64,000 nucleotides of DNA from contig NZ_BPQS01000005.1 of NCBI RefSeq assembly GCF_022179385.1, positions 186,001 through 250,000 on the forward strand, in the 5' to 3' direction. Below the pieces are notes generated by a model. The model did not search any database and was not told where the DNA came from. It worked only from the letters and a program-made list of their open reading frames with translations. The position numbers were made by a program, and so were the translations under genes. The DNA is from Methylobacterium longum (GTDB lineage Bacteria > Pseudomonadota > Alphaproteobacteria > Rhizobiales > Beijerinckiaceae). Shown piece by piece: positions 46,384 through 56,625 of this stretch. Every line of letters starts with the position of its first letter. Position 1 is the stretch's first letter.

Positions 46384-46866
46384 GGCGGTCGGCGGCTGCC
46401 TAGCAGAGTCCGGCCGAGGTGACGATGCCGCGGGACGCATGCCCCGGGGCGGTCGCGGGGCGGGACTCATCCGGACGGCGCGCAGGCCGCGAGGCCGGTC
46501 CCGGATCGGACAGCGGCTCGAACGGACGGCCTCCCCGTCATCCGGGGTCCGCGCGGCCGAGCCCGGGACCGGTGCCGCCGGCGCGCCAGGTCTTCGCACC
46601 GATGGCGGTCCCGAATCGCCAACGCCGGGCGCGCTCGCGGCGTCCCGGGATGGGGCGCGGAATGGGCGCGCGGGCAACCTCACGCCCCATGTCGGGCCGG
46701 CGCCTTGGCCGCCATCCGCGCGGGCGAAGCGACGCCATCCGCGCGGGCGCCGCGACGCCATCCGGCCGGCGCCGCGCCGACCGGCCTCGCGCGGCCCCGG
46801 GTCCCTTCGCTGCGCCCCGCGCCGAAGGAGGGGCGGTCCGGCCGAGGGCTCCCCCGGAAAGCCGTC
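46384..46866. other. 483-base gap with repeated motif, no gene
   Basis: Low-complexity frames only. It contains the 12-mer GCGACGCCATCC twice (46729-46740, 46752-46763) and a related GCCGCCATCCGCGCGGGCG copy near 46709. The same 12-mer occurs at 33326, so this looks like a small interspersed repeat. Confidence 0.45.
46709..46764. repeat. REP-like repeat cluster (GCGACGCCATCC)
   Basis: Two exact copies of GCGACGCCATCC 23 bases apart, with GCCATCCGCGCGGGCG repeated between. A third exact copy lies at 33326-33337 beside a hairpin. The pattern fits a short palindromic interspersed element between genes. Confidence 0.4.
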
Positions 46867-48447
46867 TCAGGTGATCGGCGCCGGGTTGAACAGCGTCAGG
46901 TCGTTGAACAGCCCCCACTGGTCGGACCAGGGGCGCTTGCGCCCGCTCGCCACGTCGAGGATCAGGTGGAACAGCTCCCAGCCGACCTCCTCGATCGTGG
47001 CCGCGCCGGTGGCGATGCGGCCTGCGTCGAGGTCGATCAGGTCGGACCAGCGCTCGGCGAGCTCCGTGCGGGTGGCGACCTTGATCACCGGGGCCTGGCT
47101 GAGGCCGTAGGGCGTGCCGCGGCCGGTGGAGAACACCTGCAGGGTGATCCCCGAGGCGAGCTGGAGCGTGCCGCAGACGAAGTCGCTCGCCGGTGTCGCG
47201 GCGAAGATCAGGCCCTTCTCCCGCACGCGCTCGCCCGGGGCGAGAACCCCGGAGATCGCGCTCGTGCCCGACTTGGCGACCGAGCCCAGGGCCTTCTCGA
47301 CGATGTTGTTGAGGCCGCCCTTCTTGTTGCCCGGCGAGGGATTGGCGCGGCGGTCGGCCTCGCCCTTGGCGAGATAGGCGTCGTACCACGCCATCTCGCG
47401 GATCAGCGCCTGGGCGACCTCGGGGCTCTTCGCCCGGGGGGTGAGGAGGTGGATCGCGTCGCGGACCTCCGTGACTTCCGAGAACATCACGGTGGCGCCG
47501 CAGCGGACCAGCAGGTCGGCCGCGAAGCCGAGGGCCGGGTTGGCGGTCACCCCTGAGAAGGCGTCGCTGCCGCCGCATTGCAGGCCGACCACCAGGTCGG
47601 AGGCCGGGCAGGTCTCGCGGGTCCGGCGGTTCAGCACCTCCAGGCGGGCCTCCGCCATCGCCAGGATGCTGTCGATCATGGCGGCGAAGCCGCGGTGGCG
47701 CTCGTCCTGGAGCCGCACCACCCCGTCGCCGGCCGCCCCGTTGTCGGGGAGCAGCCGCTCCGAGACGAGCTTCTCGCAGCCGAGGCCGACGACCATGACC
47801 TCGCCGCCGAAGTTGGGGTTCTGCGCGAGGCTCTGGAGTGTCCGGATCGGCACCACCGCCTCGGGGGCATTGATGGCGACGCCGCAGCCATAGGCGTGGG
47901 TCAGGCCGACCACGTCGTCGACGTTGGGGTAGCGCGGCAGCAGCTCCTGCTTGATCCGCCGGATCGCCACGTCGAGGGTACCGGCGACGCATTGCACGCT
48001 GATCGAGATCGCCAGGATGTTCTTGGTGCCCACCGACCCGTCCGGGTTGCGGTAGCCCGCGAAGGTGAAGCCCTCCAGCGGGGGCAGGGGGGCCGGCACG
48101 CGCGTGGCCAGCTCCAGGGCGTCGAGGGCGGGGGCGACCGGCGTCGCGACGCGGGATTCCTCCACCCAGGCGCCCCGCGGGATCGCCTGCGTGGCGATGC
48201 CCACCACCTCGCCGTAGCGGCGCACCGCCCCGCCCTCCGCGATGTCGCTGAGCGCGACCTTGTGGCCCTGCGGCACGAACTCGACGAGCTCCAGCCCGTC
48301 CGGGAACACCGTGCCGGCCGGCAGCCCGAAGGCGTTGACCACGATCGCGACGTTGTCGTCCGCGCTCAGGCGGATCGTGCGCGGCAGGTCACCGGCCCCC
48401 GCGCCGGCCGGGTGCGCGCGGGTCGGGGCTTCGATCTCGGCCTGCAT
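46867..48447 (-). CDS. garD: Galactarate dehydratase
   Basis: A 526-aa UxaA-family metal-dependent dehydratase converting D-galactarate to 5-dehydro-4-deoxy-D-glucarate. The sequence follows E. coli GarD closely: [93 protein letters not shown] and NPSGKK-like [20 protein letters not shown]. Galactarate rather than altronate specificity rests on overall similarity to GarD and on the adjacent aldolase. AGGGAG precedes ATG 48447. It lies 26 bases after the aldolase gene and forms an operon with it. Confidence 0.93.
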   Translation of the reverse strand: MQAEIEAPTRAHPAGAGAGDLPRTIRLSADDNVAIVVNAFGLPAGTVFPDGLELVEFVPQGHKVALSDIAEGGAVRRYGEVVGIATQAIPRGAWVEESRVATPVAPALDALELATRVPAPLPPLEGFTFAGYRNPDGSVGTKNILAISISVQCVAGTLDVAIRRIKQELLPRYPNVDDVVGLTHAYGCGVAINAPEAVVPIRTLQSLAQNPNFGGEVMVVGLGCEKLVSERLLPDNGAAGDGVVRLQDERHRGFAAMIDSILAMAEARLEVLNRRTRETCPASDLVVGLQCGGSDAFSGVTANPALGFAADLLVRCGATVMFSEVTEVRDAIHLLTPRAKSPEVAQALIREMAWYDAYLAKGEADRRANPSPGNKKGGLNNIVEKALGSVAKSGTSAISGVLAPGERVREKGLIFAATPASDFVCGTLQLASGITLQVFSTGRGTPYGLSQAPVIKVATRTELAERWSDLIDLDAGRIATGAATIEEVGWELFHLILDVASGRKRPWSDQWGLFNDLTLFNPAPIT

Positions 48448-48473
48448 CGTGGACTCCCTGATAGCGACCGCGC

Positions 48474-49238
48474 TCAGGCGCGGAAGCGGGCGGCGAGGGC
48501 CTCGGCGTTGCGGGCGAGCAAGCCCGCGTCCGAACCCACGGCGGTGAAATGGGTGCCGGCCGCGATGTAGCGGCGCGCCAGCTCCTCGCTCGGCGTCAGG
48601 ATGCCGGCATGCTTGCCGGCCTTGCCGATCCGGGCGACCGCCTCCTCGATGGTGCGCACCACCTCCGGGTGGCCCTGCTGGCCGACATAGCCGAGGCTGG
48701 TGGAGAGGTCGCCGGGTCCGATGAAGACGCCGTCCACCCCCTCCACGGCGGCGATCGCGTCCAGGTTGTCGAGGGCGCGGCGCGACTCGACCTGCACCGC
48801 CACGAAGATCTCGGCCTCGCAGCGGGTGTGATAGTCCTTGATCCGGCCGAACCGGGCGGCGCGGGGCGCCTGCGAGAAGCCGCGGATGCCGCGGGGCGCG
48901 TAGCGCGTCGCCGCGACCACCCGGGCGGCCTGCTCGGCGTCGTCGATGTTGGGGATCATCAGCGACTGCGCGCCGGCGTCGAGGATGCGCTTGATCGTGA
49001 TGGGGTCGTCGCTCGGCACCCGGACCATCGGGTGGGTGTCGCCCTCCATCATCGCCTGGAGCTGGGCGTAGATGTCGCGGAGGTCGTTGGCCGAGTGCTC
49101 CATGTCGAGGAGCAGCCAGTCGAACCCGGCGCCCGCGACGATCTCGGTGGAGATCGGGCTGGCGAGGCTGCACCACAGGCCGACCTGCTGACGGCCCTCG
49201 CGGAGCGCCGCCTTGAAGCGATTGGTCAGGCTGTCCAT
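48474..49238 (-). CDS. garL: HpcH/HpaI aldolase, ketodeoxyglucarate-type
   Basis: A 254-aa class II aldolase splitting 5-keto-4-deoxy-D-glucarate to pyruvate and tartronate semialdehyde. Seen: [20 protein letters not shown] near 20, [13 protein letters not shown] near 42 with catalytic and metal-proximal residues, [17 protein letters not shown] near 145 and [17 protein letters not shown] near 165. The arrangement with garD makes this substrate likely, but HpaI-type hydroxy-keto-acid aldolases share these motifs. GGGAGG precedes ATG 49238. Confidence 0.88.
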   Translation of the reverse strand: MDSLTNRFKAALREGRQQVGLWCSLASPISTEIVAGAGFDWLLLDMEHSANDLRDIYAQLQAMMEGDTHPMVRVPSDDPITIKRILDAGAQSLMIPNIDDAEQAARVVAATRYAPRGIRGFSQAPRAARFGRIKDYHTRCEAEIFVAVQVESRRALDNLDAIAAVEGVDGVFIGPGDLSTSLGYVGQQGHPEVVRTIEEAVARIGKAGKHAGILTPSEELARRYIAAGTHFTAVGSDAGLLARNAEALAARFRA

Positions 49239-49250
49239 CGCGATCCTCCC

Positions 49251-49300
49251 TGGATTGTTATCCAACCTATAGGTGCAGTGTTCCGTCCCGGGGTCAAAGC
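49251..49300 (-). promoter_or_regulatory. garL promoter and palindromes
   Basis: The 98-base gap between the LysR gene and garL contains two dyads: TGGAT-TGTT-ATCCA (49251-49264) and the 10-bp ACCTATAGGT (49265-49274). On the minus strand TTGACC near 49296 could be a -35 with ACCTAT as -10 at 17-base spacing. Either dyad may be the operator for the LysR-type regulator or a GntR/IclR protein elsewhere. Confidence 0.4.
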
Positions 49301-49336
49301 CAAAGCGTGGATTGATCGATACCGCTCCGGCATCGG

Positions 49337-50227
49337 TCAGGCCGGCGGCATCGCCTGGAGGATCGCGATCAGCTGCGCGAGCAGCGGCTCGTCCGCGTCC
49401 CGCCGCCATGCGAGGATCAGCTCGGCCGGGCGCGGGACGGGCAGGGCCAGGGGGCGGAACACGACGCCGTCGAGGCGCAGGCGCTCGGCCGCCGCCGGGA
49501 CGAGGGCGACCCCGAGGGCGCTGCGGACCAGGGCGAGGATCGAGTGGATCTGCGTCAGCTGCTGCACGATCCGCGGCTGGATCTCGGCCTCGGCGAGGAG
49601 GCCCTGGACGAGGTCGTGGAAGTAGCGGGCCTCGTTCGGCGCGTAGGCGATGAGGTCCTCGCCGGCGAGGTCGCGGGGCGCGAGGGCGTCGCGCGCGACC
49701 AGGGGGTTCCCGGCCGGCAGCGCGACCACGAGCGGCTCGGCCAGCGCCCGGACGGCGACGAGGTCGGGATGCGTCACGGGGGGGCGCACCAGCGCGGCGT
49801 CGATCCGGCCGGCGAGCAGTTCCTCGACCTGATCCTTGGTCACCATCTCGCGCAGCGCCAGGGTCACGTCGGGCAGCGTCCGCCGGAGGGCCGTCACGAG
49901 CCGGGGCAGGAAATCGTAGGCCGAGGCCGCCGTGAAGCCGAGCTTGAGCACGCCCGCGCGCCCGGCGGCCACCTGACGGGTCGTGTGCGTCGCCGCCTCG
50001 GCGAGCCGCAGGATGCGCTGGGCCTCGGGCAGGAAGCTGCGCCCGGCCGCGGTCAGACGGACCGAGCGGCTGGTCCGTTCGAGGAGTTGCACGGCGAGGA
50101 CGCGCTCCAGAACCTGGATCTGCCGCGACAGGGGCGGCTGCGTCATGTTCAGCCGGGCGGCGGCGCGGCCGAAATGGAGTTCCTCGGCCACCGCGGCGAA
50201 GCACCGGAGCTGGCTGAAGTCGAACAT
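49337..50227 (-). CDS. LysR-family transcriptional regulator
   Basis: A 296-aa LysR-type regulator with N-terminal HTH (FSQLRCFAAVAEELHFGRAA then ARLNMTQPPLSRQIQVLERV) and a substrate-binding domain including LKLGFTAASAYDFLPRLV. It is the gene immediately upstream of garL and garD on the same strand, 98 bases away, and is therefore the likely controller, with an aldarate or pathway intermediate as coinducer (inference). The ATG at 50227 lies next to a poor ribosome site. Its gene is oriented the same way as its presumed targets, not divergently. Confidence 0.88.
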   Translation of the reverse strand: MFDFSQLRCFAAVAEELHFGRAAARLNMTQPPLSRQIQVLERVLAVQLLERTSRSVRLTAAGRSFLPEAQRILRLAEAATHTTRQVAAGRAGVLKLGFTAASAYDFLPRLVTALRRTLPDVTLALREMVTKDQVEELLAGRIDAALVRPPVTHPDLVAVRALAEPLVVALPAGNPLVARDALAPRDLAGEDLIAYAPNEARYFHDLVQGLLAEAEIQPRIVQQLTQIHSILALVRSALGVALVPAAAERLRLDGVVFRPLALPVPRPAELILAWRRDADEPLLAQLIAILQAMPPA

Positions 50228-50480
50228 GGACGCTCCCTCTGCGCGCGGCGCGGCCGGGGCGCATGAGGCACCGGCGCCCGGCGCGCCCCGGCAGCCCTCT
50301 CAGAACCTGTCCGACGCCGCGATTTCAATGGCACGCCGCGGGATGTGGCGAAGATCCGGCGCCTTCCTCATCGCGGAACTCCGCCAGGACCCGGATCATC
50401 CCGGAGGCGGCGAGAGCCGCGGGCCCCCGATGCCCGACCCGCGGTAGGCGCCAGGACGCGTCGGGCCCCGCCAGGACGCG

Positions 50481-51845
50481 TCAGGCCGCCAGTTCCAGGA
50501 CCGTCAGGCGATCGGAAATCTCGATCGCGCCGGCCCCGCGCTCGAGGACCACCGGCTCGGTGCGGACCCCGCCCTCGTCGTCGAAGCGGTGCAGGGTGAC
50601 GGCGTTGCGTCCGTCGGCGCCCTCCAGCCGGAGACGGCGGGTGACCGGCGGCCGCGTCGTCCGCGTGGCCGGGTCCCAGCCGGGGACGCCGAGCCACAGC
50701 GGCAGCAGAACCGCGCCGTCGCCGCGTCGGAAGGCGGCGGCCTGAACATCCCGATGATCGCCGACCGTCGCGAGCTGGAGGAGGCGGGGCCGCTCCCGCG
50801 CCGGCACCCCGGCCGGTCCGCGCGGGCCCGAGAAGAGGGCGATGAGCCGCTTGACGGCCCGGTACGCCGCCGTCGGAGCGCCCTCGTGGGTCAGCAGCCC
50901 GAACGCGGATTCGGGGTCGGCGGGGCCGCGTCCGAAGCTGGACCGGAGCTCGTAGAGGTAGGTCCGTCGCATGCCCGCGAGATACGCGAACAGGAGCAGG
51001 CGCGGCGTGTAGCGGGCGCGGATCTCTTCCGAGACCGGCAGATGGGCCGACGCGGTCGCGAGCGCCGTGTGGTAGCCCGTCTCCGTGATGATGCTCTCGA
51101 CCGTGCCGCAGACCGGGACCATCGCCTCGCGGAACCCGCTCAGGCGACCCGGACCACCGGTCTCGGGATGCTCCATGCCGGGATAGGGGTGGAGGTTGGA
51201 CCGGTCCACGAACCCCGCCAGCGGCCTCGCCAGGGCGATGTTGCCCTGCACGTAGCTGGGCGAGGCGACCGCGATCGCCGAACCGGGCAGATCCCGGCGG
51301 ATCGTCTCGTGAAGGTCGCGCTGGTGCCGCCACGACAGGGTGGGGTTGCGCACCGGGTCGGCGAGGAGGGCGGGCTCGTTGCCGCCCTCGACGATGTCAA
51401 TGGCCCCCCCGCACAACTCGTGGATCCGCGGCAGCGCCGAGGGCGGCGTCGTGACGTACTGATCGCTCGGATCGTTGCACACCACCGAGAAGCGGCAGCC
51501 CATCCGCGTCAGCGCCCGCATGCGCTGGTAGAGGACATCGGTCACGCCCGGCGCCGGGCTGTAGACACCCTGCCGGATCTGCGTGACCGCGAGATCCTCG
51601 ATCGCCCCGAGGATCGAACTCTCGAAGTACCGGTCGTACACGGTGCCCTTCTGGGCCAGATGGACATTGACGCCGATGCGGCCGACGAAATCGGCGGCCT
51701 GCCAGGGCGCGGGTCCGTGCAGGCGGCGCTCCTCCTCGCGCGTTGACGAGGGGCTGGCGGACAGACGGGCCGACAGGCCGGCCGCCGTCGCGGCGGCCGT
51801 GACGGCGAGTCCCCGCAGGATCAGACGGCGATCACACCGCGTCAT
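50481..51845 (-). CDS. Tat-exported GH-A-like glycoside hydrolase
   Basis: A 454-aa protein with a twin-arginine-like signal (CDRRLILRGLAVTAAATAAG) and a TIM-barrel body. The acid/base is probably Glu in VEGGNEPALLAD near 158 and the nucleophile Glu in SIITETGYHTAL near 248, the clan GH-A pattern of NEP on strand 4 and ETG on strand 7. The C-terminal 100 residues form a beta-sandwich-like domain. No carbohydrate-binding module is obvious. The specific GH family is not assignable by eye. It lies in a GC-rich patch between the LysR gene and divergent katG. Confidence 0.75.
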   Translation of the reverse strand: MTRCDRRLILRGLAVTAAATAAGLSARLSASPSSTREEERRLHGPAPWQAADFVGRIGVNVHLAQKGTVYDRYFESSILGAIEDLAVTQIRQGVYSPAPGVTDVLYQRMRALTRMGCRFSVVCNDPSDQYVTTPPSALPRIHELCGGAIDIVEGGNEPALLADPVRNPTLSWRHQRDLHETIRRDLPGSAIAVASPSYVQGNIALARPLAGFVDRSNLHPYPGMEHPETGGPGRLSGFREAMVPVCGTVESIITETGYHTALATASAHLPVSEEIRARYTPRLLLFAYLAGMRRTYLYELRSSFGRGPADPESAFGLLTHEGAPTAAYRAVKRLIALFSGPRGPAGVPARERPRLLQLATVGDHRDVQAAAFRRGDGAVLLPLWLGVPGWDPATRTTRPPVTRRLRLEGADGRNAVTLHRFDDEGGVRTEPVVLERGAGAIEISDRLTVLELAA

Positions 51846-52567
51846 GCCTGCGGCCGCCCCGGGCGATCAGATGGGCCCTGCGCTCCCCGGACCGACTTCC
51901 GGGACGGCCCGCCGCCGAAGATTTCGGAGGGCGGCGCCCCGGCCGGCGCCGCGGCCGCCGGCGTCGTGCCGTCCCGGCCGACCTCGCTTCGCCGGTGATG
52001 ACGGAGGCGGTCACAGACCGAATGCTTCACCCGGAGGCCCCGTTGAACGTCGTGTCGGACTGGTCGGACGACCCGCGCCGGGGGGTCGACCAGCATGCGG
52101 CGGGCCAAGCCGGGACGGCCCCATCCGTTTCAGAGCGGGACATCGCCGGTCTTGCCCGGCCCGCAGCCGGCCCGTGCCGAGCGACCGGGCCGGGGTGACG
52201 GCCCCGCGGTCGATCACAGTCGCGCGAGAGCCGGGCGGATCGCGGATGCCGCCGCGAGGCCGCCGCCAGGCCGCCGCCAGGCCGCTTCCCCGCGGCCTCG
52301 CCCTCGCGGCGGGGCCGCCTGCGGCGCCCCGGGGCGGGTCGCGCGGCGGCGGCGCCGGCCACGGCCACGCCTGCGGCAAAAGCGGCAGCCTCTTGATTCC
52401 GATGCTCGCCGCCAGATGTCGCGGACGGCTTCGGGCCCGGCGGGAAGTGCTCCCGAAGGTGAGAGGCCGCCCGCACCGTCCCGCCGTCGCCGACGGCCGG
52501 TGTAGGCTAAGAGGCCGGCGGCGCCCTCGGCCGGGCGACATCGGTTTCACGTGCAGGGGGGACTTCG
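51846..52567. other. 722-base katG / hydrolase gap, no gene
   Basis: Longest gap in the window. It has several short overlapping frames on both strands, all with Arg/Ala/Pro/Gly bias. Near 52259 a short unit GCCGCCGCCAG is repeated. The katG promoter must lie here; TAGGCTAAG near 52505 could be an extended -10. I see no OxyR-like dyad. Confidence 0.45.
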
Positions 52568-54889
52568 ATGAACGAGATGACGATCGACAAGACCGACACG
52601 ACCACTTTCGAGATGAAGGGCCAGTGCCCGTTCGGCGGTGACCGGATCGGCGGCGCCCTGGGAGCCCGGCCGGCGCTGGAGAACTGGTATCCCCACCGGC
52701 TGCGGGTCGAACTCCTCCACCAGAACGGGCTCGCGGCCGATCCCCTCGGGCCGGAGTTCGACTACGCCGCCGCGTTCAACGCGATCGATCTCGACGCCCT
52801 CAAGCGCGACATCAAGCAGTTCCTGACCACGTCGGTGGCGTGGTGGCCGTCCGACTACGGCAATTACGGTCCGCAGATGATCCGCATGGCCTGGCACTCG
52901 GCCGGCACCTACCGCATCGCCGACGGGCGCGGGGGGGCCGGAACCGGCATGCAGCGCTTCGCGCCGATCTCGAGTTGGTGGGACAACGGCAACACCGACA
53001 AGTCGCGCCGCCTCCTGCAGCCGATCAAGCACAAGTACGGCAACGCCCTGTCGTGGGCCGACCTCATGGTGCTGACCGGCAATTGCGCCCTGGAGATCAT
53101 GGGCCTGCCGACCTACGGCTTCGCCGGCGGGCGGCTCGACGCCTGGGAGGCGGACAACGCCACCTACTGGGGTCCCGAAGTGGTCGACATGGGGACGGTG
53201 TCGAGCTTCGACGACATGGTGAACCGCGACAAGCGCTGGCGCGGCCAGAACGGCGACGCCGACTACGACCTGGAGAACCCGCTCGCGGCGTCCCACCAGT
53301 CGCTCATCTACGTCAATCCGGAGGGCCCCTACGCCAACGGCGATCCGCAGGGTTCGGCGCACGACATCCGGGTCACCTTCACCCGCATGGCGATGAACGA
53401 CGAGGAGACGGTGGCGCTGATCGCGGGCGGCCACGCCTTCGGCAAGAGCCACGGCATGGTGCCCGCCAAGGAGATCGGCCCGCCCCCCGAGATGGCGCCG
53501 ATGGAGGCGATGGGGCTGGGCTGGCACAACCCGAAGGGGGCCGGCGCCGGCAAGGACACGATGACCAACGGCATCGAGGGCAGCTGGACGCCCGACCCGA
53601 CCCGGTGGGACAACGCCTATCTGGAGAACCTCTTCAGGTTCGAGTGGGAGCAGACCAAGAGCCCGGCCGGCGCCCTGCAATGGACGCCCAAGGACGCGAA
53701 CGCGCCGCGGACGCCCGACGCCCACGTGGCGGGCCAGACGCACCCGCTGATGATGATGACCTCCGACATCGCCCTCAAGGTCGATCCGGCGTACCGCAAG
53801 GTCTGCGAGAAGTTCCTCGACGACTTCGACGCCTTCACGCAGGCCTTCTCCAAGGCGTGGTACAAGCTCACCCACCGCGACATGGGGCCGAAGCACCGCT
53901 ACCTCGGTCCGGAGGTGACGATCGAGGACGGTCTCCTGTGGCAGGACCCGCTGCCCGACGCCGCCCATCGGCCGGTCGGCGACGCGGAGATCGCCGCGCT
54001 GAAGCAGGCGATCACGGCGACCGGGCTGTCGGTCTCCGACCTCGCCTTCACGGCCTTCTCGGCGGCCTCGACCTACCGCGACAGCGACAAGCGCGGCGGC
54101 GCCAACGGCGGCCGCCTCGCGCTGGCGCCCCAGAAGGACTGGGCCGTCAACCGCCGCGCCGCGCCGGTCATCGCGGCCCTGCGCGGCGTGATGGCCACGT
54201 TCAACGACGGGCGCAGCGACGGGATGCGGGTCTCGCTCGCCGACCTGATCGTCCTCGGCGGCTGCGTCGCCGTGGAGAAGGCCGCGGCGGATGCCGGGGT
54301 GGCGGTCACGGTGCCGTTCACGCCGGGCCGCGTCGACACCACCCAGGCACTGACCGACATCGAGATGTTCGAGTGGCTGAAGCCGGTGGTGGACGGTTTC
54401 CGCAACTACGTCGATGACGGGTTCGGACGGATGACCCGCAGCGTCTCGCCGGAGGCGCTGTTCCTCGACAAGGCCAACCTGATGACGCTGACCGCCCCGG
54501 AATGGGCGGTCCTGACCGGGGGGCTGCGCGCCCTGAACGCCAACCACGATGGCTCGAACCGGGGGGTCTTCACCGACCGCGTCGGGGTGCTGACGACGGA
54601 TTTCTTCCGCACGCTCACCGACATCGACCTCGTCTGGGAGAAGGCCGACGCGGAAGCGATGACCTTCGTCCTCAAGGACCGCGCCAGCGGACAGGCGCGG
54701 TTCGAGGCCACGCGCAGCGACCTCGTCTTCGGGTCGAACGCGCAGTTGCGGTCCATCGCCGACGCCTACGCGGGCAGCGACGGCCACGGGCGCTTCGTGG
54801 CCGATTTCGTCCGGGTCTGGGACAAGGTCATGATGCTGGACCGCTTCGACGTGAAGGGTCACCGGCGCTCCGCGCCCATGGCGGCCTGA
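52568..54889 (+). CDS. katG: Catalase-peroxidase
   Basis: A 773-aa heme enzyme removing hydrogen peroxide by catalase and peroxidase cycles. The distal site [20 protein letters not shown] near residue 105 has Trp107 and His108, and the Trp-Tyr-Met adduct partners lie in [15 protein letters not shown] and [15 protein letters not shown]. The proximal heme His is in [15 protein letters not shown] (near 281). The typical sequence is GGHTFGKTHGA, so this variant has Ala and Ser substitutions. The second, non-heme half is intact. The aGGGGGGA ribosome site precedes ATG 52568. The stop region is duplicated downstream. Confidence 0.96.
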   Translation: MNEMTIDKTDTTTFEMKGQCPFGGDRIGGALGARPALENWYPHRLRVELLHQNGLAADPLGPEFDYAAAFNAIDLDALKRDIKQFLTTSVAWWPSDYGNYGPQMIRMAWHSAGTYRIADGRGGAGTGMQRFAPISSWWDNGNTDKSRRLLQPIKHKYGNALSWADLMVLTGNCALEIMGLPTYGFAGGRLDAWEADNATYWGPEVVDMGTVSSFDDMVNRDKRWRGQNGDADYDLENPLAASHQSLIYVNPEGPYANGDPQGSAHDIRVTFTRMAMNDEETVALIAGGHAFGKSHGMVPAKEIGPPPEMAPMEAMGLGWHNPKGAGAGKDTMTNGIEGSWTPDPTRWDNAYLENLFRFEWEQTKSPAGALQWTPKDANAPRTPDAHVAGQTHPLMMMTSDIALKVDPAYRKVCEKFLDDFDAFTQAFSKAWYKLTHRDMGPKHRYLGPEVTIEDGLLWQDPLPDAAHRPVGDAEIAALKQAITATGLSVSDLAFTAFSAASTYRDSDKRGGANGGRLALAPQKDWAVNRRAAPVIAALRGVMATFNDGRSDGMRVSLADLIVLGGCVAVEKAAADAGVAVTVPFTPGRVDTTQALTDIEMFEWLKPVVDGFRNYVDDGFGRMTRSVSPEALFLDKANLMTLTAPEWAVLTGGLRALNANHDGSNRGVFTDRVGVLTTDFFRTLTDIDLVWEKADAEAMTFVLKDRASGQARFEATRSDLVFGSNAQLRSIADAYAGSDGHGRFVADFVRVWDKVMMLDRFDVKGHRRSAPMAA

Positions 54890-54948
54890 CGCGCCCATGG
54901 CGGCCCGACCGGCGGCCCGACCGGCGGCCCGACCGGCGGCCTGACTGC
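54871..54948. repeat. Tandem duplication at the katG stop codon
   Basis: The last 19 bases of katG (CGCGCCCATGGCGGCCTGA) recur once with one mismatch immediately after the stop, then a 12-bp unit, CGGCCCGACCGG, is repeated three times perfectly plus once imperfectly. This is slippage-prone GC-rich DNA; the repeats do not extend the open frame. Confidence 0.8.
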
Positions 54949-55268
54949 CGGCGCGGACCACCGGCCCGTCCCGGGGGCAGCCGGCGATCCCGTCCGCGGA
55001 CCGAGCCCGGCCGCCGCCTCCCGGTGACGAGGCGGTGGCCGGCGCGTGACCGGCCTCCGCGGCCCGCGGAACCCCGCGGGCCGCGGCCTGTTCGGGGCGC
55101 CTGAGCCGGGCGGCCCGACCCTCCACCTCGCCGCCACATCATTCCGACGCCGACGCATTCCGACCCGGCGTACGACGGGCATCGCCGTCGCGGGGCGGGT
55201 TCGGGCAGCGGCCACCAATGGCCATCTCGCGCGTTGTCGGCGCGATCCGATCCCGCCAGGAGCGCCCG
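54890..55268. other. katG 3' gap, no gene
   Basis: After the tandem repeats this 379-base gap shows only Arg/Pro/Gly-rich shadow frames. It carries the promoter of the next small gene but no recognisable hexamers. Confidence 0.4.
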
Positions 55269-55580
55269 ATGCTCATCCGGTCCGCACTGCTCGTCCTCGC
55301 CTTCACGTCGAGCGCGCAGGCCGCCGCCTTCGACGACCTCAAAGGGTACCTCGCGTCCTGTCTGCGGTTCGAGATGGGCGGCGGCGACGCGCAACGGGGC
55401 CTGCCCCTGTCGTCTAAGGTCCGCTACGCGCTGGACCGCTGCGCGGACGACGTCGCGCGCCTGGAACGGGCGGATGGACGCCGCCTGCGCGGTGACGGCG
55501 GCATCAGCCCCTCGACCAAGGCGGTGATCCAGAGCGTCGTCGGCCGCAGCGGCAGCGGCATCGCCAACGTCCGGTATTGA
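55269..55580 (+). CDS. Small secreted hypothetical protein
   Basis: A 103-aa protein with a Sec signal (MLIRSALLVLAFTSSAQAAA) and a mature part beginning AFDDLKGYLASCLRFEMGGG. Two cysteines (LASC and DRCADD) may form a disulfide in the periplasm. C-terminal SSKVRYALDRCADDVARLER and SPSTKAVIQSVVGRSG are amphipathic. GGAG precedes ATG 55269. No family recognised. It is the first of a series of small exported proteins in this part of the window. Confidence 0.65.
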   Translation: MLIRSALLVLAFTSSAQAAAFDDLKGYLASCLRFEMGGGDAQRGLPLSSKVRYALDRCADDVARLERADGRRLRGDGGISPSTKAVIQSVVGRSGSGIANVRY

Positions 55581-55774
55581 GTCTCCTCCCGGGAGGCCCG
55601 TGCGGGGGGACAAGTCGCCCGATACGTTCCCGGGGTCATGCGGGCGCGCTGAGGAAGCGCGCGCCGTCCTTCGCGCCGTCCATCTTCGACAGCGAAACCC
55701 GGCCCGGCCGTTGCCGCGGCGAGGGCCGCCGCGACGGGGACGGGTTCCGGCAGCCTCCGGCGGACGCGGCGCGC

Positions 55775-56065
55775 TCAGCCGCGGTGGGGACGAGCGTGCC
55801 GCGGCGGCCTGTGGGCTGAGCGGATCGTGTGGGCCGAGGCCACCGCGCGCCCGCGCGCGGCCCGCGCGCGGGCGATGTCGGCCAGGCCGATCGGCCGGGG
55901 CGCCTCCTCGCGCGTGAACGGCATGCGCGCATGGATGTCGCCGTAATAGTCAGAGCCATCCATCCCGAAGCCGCCGGCCGCGACGGGGCCGTCCCCGAGC
56001 GGTTCCCCGGCGAGGGCGGCCGTGGCGGCGCACGCGAGGCAGAGGGCGGCGAAGATCGGGCGCAT
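55775..56065 (-). CDS. Small secreted hypothetical protein
   Basis: A 96-aa protein with a signal peptide (MRPIFAALCLACAATAALAG). The mature segment GFGMDGSDYYGDIHARMPFT is acidic then basic, with an ADIARARAARGRAV helix and a His/Arg-rich end. ATG 56065 has GAGG upstream. It is transcribed against the neighbouring genes and convergent with the 103-aa protein gene. Function unknown. Confidence 0.55.
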   Translation of the reverse strand: MRPIFAALCLACAATAALAGEPLGDGPVAAGGFGMDGSDYYGDIHARMPFTREEAPRPIGLADIARARAARGRAVASAHTIRSAHRPPRHARPHRG

Positions 56066-56192
56066 CACCGGACCCGGGCCTCGGGGAACCGGGCCCGATC
56101 TTGCGGACTCGGCGCATCCTGTCTCTGATGAACGACCGGGTCCGGCCGGCGAAGCACTTCGGCTCAAGACCGACGTTCTGGAGGAGAGGCTC

Positions 56193-56537
56193 ATGACACG
56201 ATTTCTCGTCCTGTACTGCGTGCCCTCGGCCGTCATCGAAGGGTGGAAGCGGACGGCCCCGGAGACGCGGGGTCCGGCCGAGGCCAAGATGAAAGCCGCG
56301 TGGGACGACTGGATGCAGGCCCATGCCGGAACGGTCAACGGTACGGAGGCGGGCGGCCGCACCAAGCGCGTCGCGTCGGACGGGATCTCGGACATCAAGA
56401 ACGACGTCATGCTGTATGCGTTCGCCGAGGCGGAGTCGCACGACGCGGCCGCGCAGATGTTCGCCGACCACCCGCACCTGCAGATTCCCCAGGCATCGAT
56501 CCAGGTGATGGAGGTGCGGGCGATGACCGGACCGTGA
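56193..56537 (+). CDS. YCII-like dimeric alpha-beta barrel protein
   Basis: A 114-aa protein: MTRFLVLYCVPSAVIEGWKR opens the first strand, followed by a helix, a beta stretch KNDVMLYAFAEAESHDAAAQ and a C-terminal helix-strand with HPHLQIPQASIQVMEVRAM. This pattern fits YCII/DGPF-type small proteins related to dimeric alpha-beta barrels, many with unknown enzymatic roles. The conserved YCII His-Asp pair is not certain. GGAGGAGAGG precedes ATG 56193. Cytosolic; neighbours give no clue. Confidence 0.7.
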   Translation: MTRFLVLYCVPSAVIEGWKRTAPETRGPAEAKMKAAWDDWMQAHAGTVNGTEAGGRTKRVASDGISDIKNDVMLYAFAEAESHDAAAQMFADHPHLQIPQASIQVMEVRAMTGP

Positions 56538-56625
56538 GGCGGCCCCGTCGCACGGCCCGGCGCGGCGGCCGGAACTTCTCCGACAGGCGCGTGTTCGTCC
56601 GCGACGACAAGGAGGCCCGGCCGTC

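Noticed and set aside
46384..46866. Insertion sequence remnant
   Set aside because: No transposase fragment or terminal inverted repeats; only a short repeated motif.
51842..52505. Short frames on both strands in the hydrolase-katG gap
   Set aside because: All overlap each other and show low-complexity composition; no start context.
53440..53460. Loss of heme binding in KatG from [10 protein letters not shown] variation
   Set aside because: The His itself is retained; Ala/Ser changes are flanking and similar variants are plausible in active enzymes.
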